In this document: piece by piece, positions 63,641 through 64,000 of the stretch
Position numbering within the stretch: position 1 is the stretch's first letter
Layout: each line of letters starts with the position of its first letter
Assembly (NCBI RefSeq): GCF_013116825.1
Contig: NZ_JABFNS010000005.1
Coordinates: forward strand, 78,139-142,138
Direction of reading: 5' to 3'
Length of the DNA stretch: 64,000 nt
Source: Myxococcus xanthus
Lineage (GTDB): Bacteria > Myxococcota > Myxococcia > Myxococcales > Myxococcaceae
Notes under the pieces: generated by a model
What the model was told of the DNA's origin: nothing
The model's database searches: none
Seen by the model: the letters and a program-made list of their open reading frames with translations, nothing else
Made by a program: the position numbers and the translations under genes

Positions 63641-63803
63641 CGGATGTCCTGGGTGGCGTCAACGGTGTGGGTGGGGGCGCGTCATCGCGTAAGGGCCCGA
63701 CTTTCTTAGGCAGCGGGCACGAGCCTGGAGGACACACACCCATACCAGTGCCCCCCAGGAGGGTCAAACAATCGGCAGTGAAAGCCCGTTCAGGCACACG
63801 GAC

Positions 63804-64000
63804 TCATGGGACTCCCACGGCCTTGCGGACCTGGTCCATGAGGCGGCTCGCCTCGGCCCGGGCCCGGTTGGCGCCGTCCTGGAGGATGCGCTCCACCTCG
63901 CCCGGGTCGGCCGCCAGCTCGGCGTACCGCTGCCGGGCCGGGCCAAAGGCCGCATGGTAGGCCTCCAGGAGCTTCTTCTTGTAGTCGCCGTAGCCCTTCC
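63804..64000 (-). CDS. trpS: Tryptophanyl-tRNA synthetase, C-terminal end only
   Basis: Only the last 65 or so codons are inside the window; the 5' part lies beyond position 64000. The visible end has GYGDYKKKLLEAY, then RYAELAADPGEVERILQDGANRARAEA and a closing LMDQVRKAVGV, which matches the conserved C-terminus of bacterial TrpRS (YGxFKK...L...VE.IL..GA..AR...). Stop TGA at 63804-63806. trpS just before scpA is a common arrangement. The call rests on this tail only. Confidence 0.8.
   Translation of the reverse strand, partial: KGYGDYKKKLLEAYHAAFGPARQRYAELAADPGEVERILQDGANRARAEASRLMDQVRKAVGVP

Overview
The window is 64 kb of high-GC, densely coded bacterial DNA, almost certainly from a myxobacterium (Myxococcus or a close relative). 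The evidence is a DUF2378-family gene (family known only from Myxococcales), strong G/C preference at third codon positions, many lipoproteins, an NtrC-type two-component operon with a sigma-54 promoter, and the DUF1552/DUF1592 pair. I see no rRNA, tRNA, insertion sequence, prophage or CRISPR array.

Layout. Positions 1-13,367 (minus) are one giant open frame for an exported protein of at least 4,455 residues, whose 3' end lies outside the window. It has a signal peptide, two group-2 Ig-like domains, about 20 Ig-like repeats, then a repeated module of LVIVD propeller, SbsA-type Ig domain and two IPT/TIG domains. Two divergent, paralogous parvulin-type lipoproteins sit at its head (13,443-15,509). 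Next come an LpxR-like lipid A deacylase, SppA protease, a small membrane protein, RNA 3'-phosphate cyclase, an S15/CocE-type hydrolase, and a sigma-54 activator/histidine kinase operon with its own -24/-12 promoter and upstream palindromes (22,139-25,426).

From 25.4 to 32.2 kb are accessory genes: YdeI-like, a lipoprotein, an MFS exporter, a zinc-ribbon protein, a bile-acid-symporter-like carrier, DUF2378 and a lipocalin-like protein. 32.2-37.2 kb is a three-gene oxidoreductase operon (two GMC flavoproteins with CxxCxxCxxxC motifs and an alpha/beta hydrolase whose nucleophile position is Cys). 37.3-45.2 kb holds an ELWxxDGT-repeat lipoprotein, a lone GspG-like pseudopilin, a glutamine amidotransferase, a Cys-rich lipoprotein, the DUF1552-DUF1592 pair and TesB thioesterase. 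45.4-54.3 kb holds a BASS transporter coupled to an outer-membrane-like protein, SlyD, the MrfA/MrfB-type DNA repair pair, an ion transporter and a lipoprotein. 54.3-59.3 kb holds an MshEN (c-di-GMP-type) protein and a translationally coupled HEAT-repeat lipoprotein/TPR-cyclic-nucleotide-binding protein. The right end is the housekeeping cluster trpS-scpA-scpB-rsuA/rluB-type pseudouridine synthase; the synthase carries a C-terminal array of 24 twelve-residue RSFGGDEG-type repeats.

The most unusual items are: the modular giant protein with two foldase-like lipoproteins that have lost parvulin histidines; the repeat-tailed pseudouridine synthase; the sigma-54 operon with an apparent enhancer; and the split GMC/hydrolase operon with Fe-S-like cysteine clusters. 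All functional statements rest on motif reading by eye; no database search was run.
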